NCBI GenBank assembly: GCA_025965635.1
Contig: JAOPWO010000453.1
Span: 1-13,051, forward strand
Length of the DNA stretch: 13,051 bases
Reading direction: 5' to 3'
From: Modestobacter sp.
GTDB lineage: Bacteria > Actinomycetota > Actinomycetes > Mycobacteriales > Geodermatophilaceae
Shown in pieces: positions 12,988 to 13,051 of the stretch. The notes beneath the pieces were generated by a model. The model had not been told where the DNA came from. It did no database searches and saw only the letters and a program-made list of their open reading frames with translations. The translations under genes were made by a program, and so were the position numbers. How positions within the stretch are numbered: the first letter of the stretch is position 1; the number at the start of each line of letters is the position of its first letter.

Positions 12988-13051
12988 CAGAGGTCGACCT
13001 CGGCCAGCACCCGGGGGATCTCCGGCGGCAGCTCGCGGGCCAGGAAACCGA
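12987..13051 (-). CDS. C-terminal end of an unidentified gene
   Basis: Only the last 20 complete codons lie in the window, reading GFLARELPPEIPRVLAEVDL and then TGA at 12989-12987. The stop overlaps the ATG of the following small gene (TGATG). The fragment is too short to assign a family. That it is coding is inferred from the overlap and the clean frame to the window edge. Confidence 0.5.
   Translation of the reverse strand, partial: GFLARELPPEIPRVLAEVDL

Noticed and set aside
1..13051. Mobile element, defence island or CRISPR array
   Set aside because: No transposase, integrase, phage, toxin or Cas motif, no regularly spaced repeats, and composition is uniform across the window.

Overview
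The window reads as a chromosomal segment of a very GC-rich actinobacterium. GTG starts, G+C-saturated third positions and a SAM-IV-type riboswitch all point that way. The protein style suggests the Geodermatophilaceae (Blastococcus, Geodermatophilus, Modestobacter), but that is an inference. There are eleven apparently intact genes, two partial genes at the edges and two decayed gene remnants. I see no tRNA, rRNA, insertion sequence, phage gene or CRISPR array.

Layout, left to right. A VOC-family C-terminus (2-196, +) faces an acyl-CoA dehydrogenase (242-1426, -). That gene is divergent from a TetR regulator (1524-2117, +), and the shared spacer carries repeated TACTG/AGTACT elements 20 bp apart that look like the operator. 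Next comes a collapsed ABC-transporter ATPase remnant (about 2219-2466, +). It abuts a BCCT-family osmolyte transporter (2467-4206, -), which is divergent from an MscS-like channel (4403-5323, +). The channel gene overlaps a gene for a one-pass membrane protein with a Pro/Thr/Ser-rich tail (5320-5904, +). Uptake of compatible solutes and a mechanosensitive channel side by side suggest a small osmotic-stress neighbourhood.

An MDR-type zinc alcohol dehydrogenase (5912-6940, -) follows, then the wreck of an alpha/beta hydrolase (about 6964-7369, -) broken over three reading frames and lacking its nucleophile elbow. The best-resolved system is 7422-10012. It has a sigma70-like promoter and a SAM-IV-type riboswitch with both diagnostic pseudoknots. 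After these come metY (O-acetylhomoserine sulfhydrylase) and metX (homoserine O-acetyltransferase), separated by one base. These two enzymes activate homoserine and install sulfur to give homocysteine, and the riboswitch would close the loop from S-adenosylmethionine. The sequence after the aptamer allows a specific on/off model in which the second pseudoknot decides whether the metY ribosome site is free.

A membrane fatty acid desaturase (10145-11278, +) converges with a minus-strand cluster: an unusual membrane-anchored ECF-sigma-like protein (11338-12126), a gamma-carbonic-anhydrase-like hexapeptide protein (12141-12671), a small unknown protein (12736-12987), and the end of another unknown gene at the right edge. 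Most of the window is ordinary metabolism. The items most worth a second look are the riboswitch expression platform, the sigma-like protein with an eroded -35-recognition helix and a C-terminal membrane anchor, the TetR operator candidate, and the two internally deleted pseudogenes.
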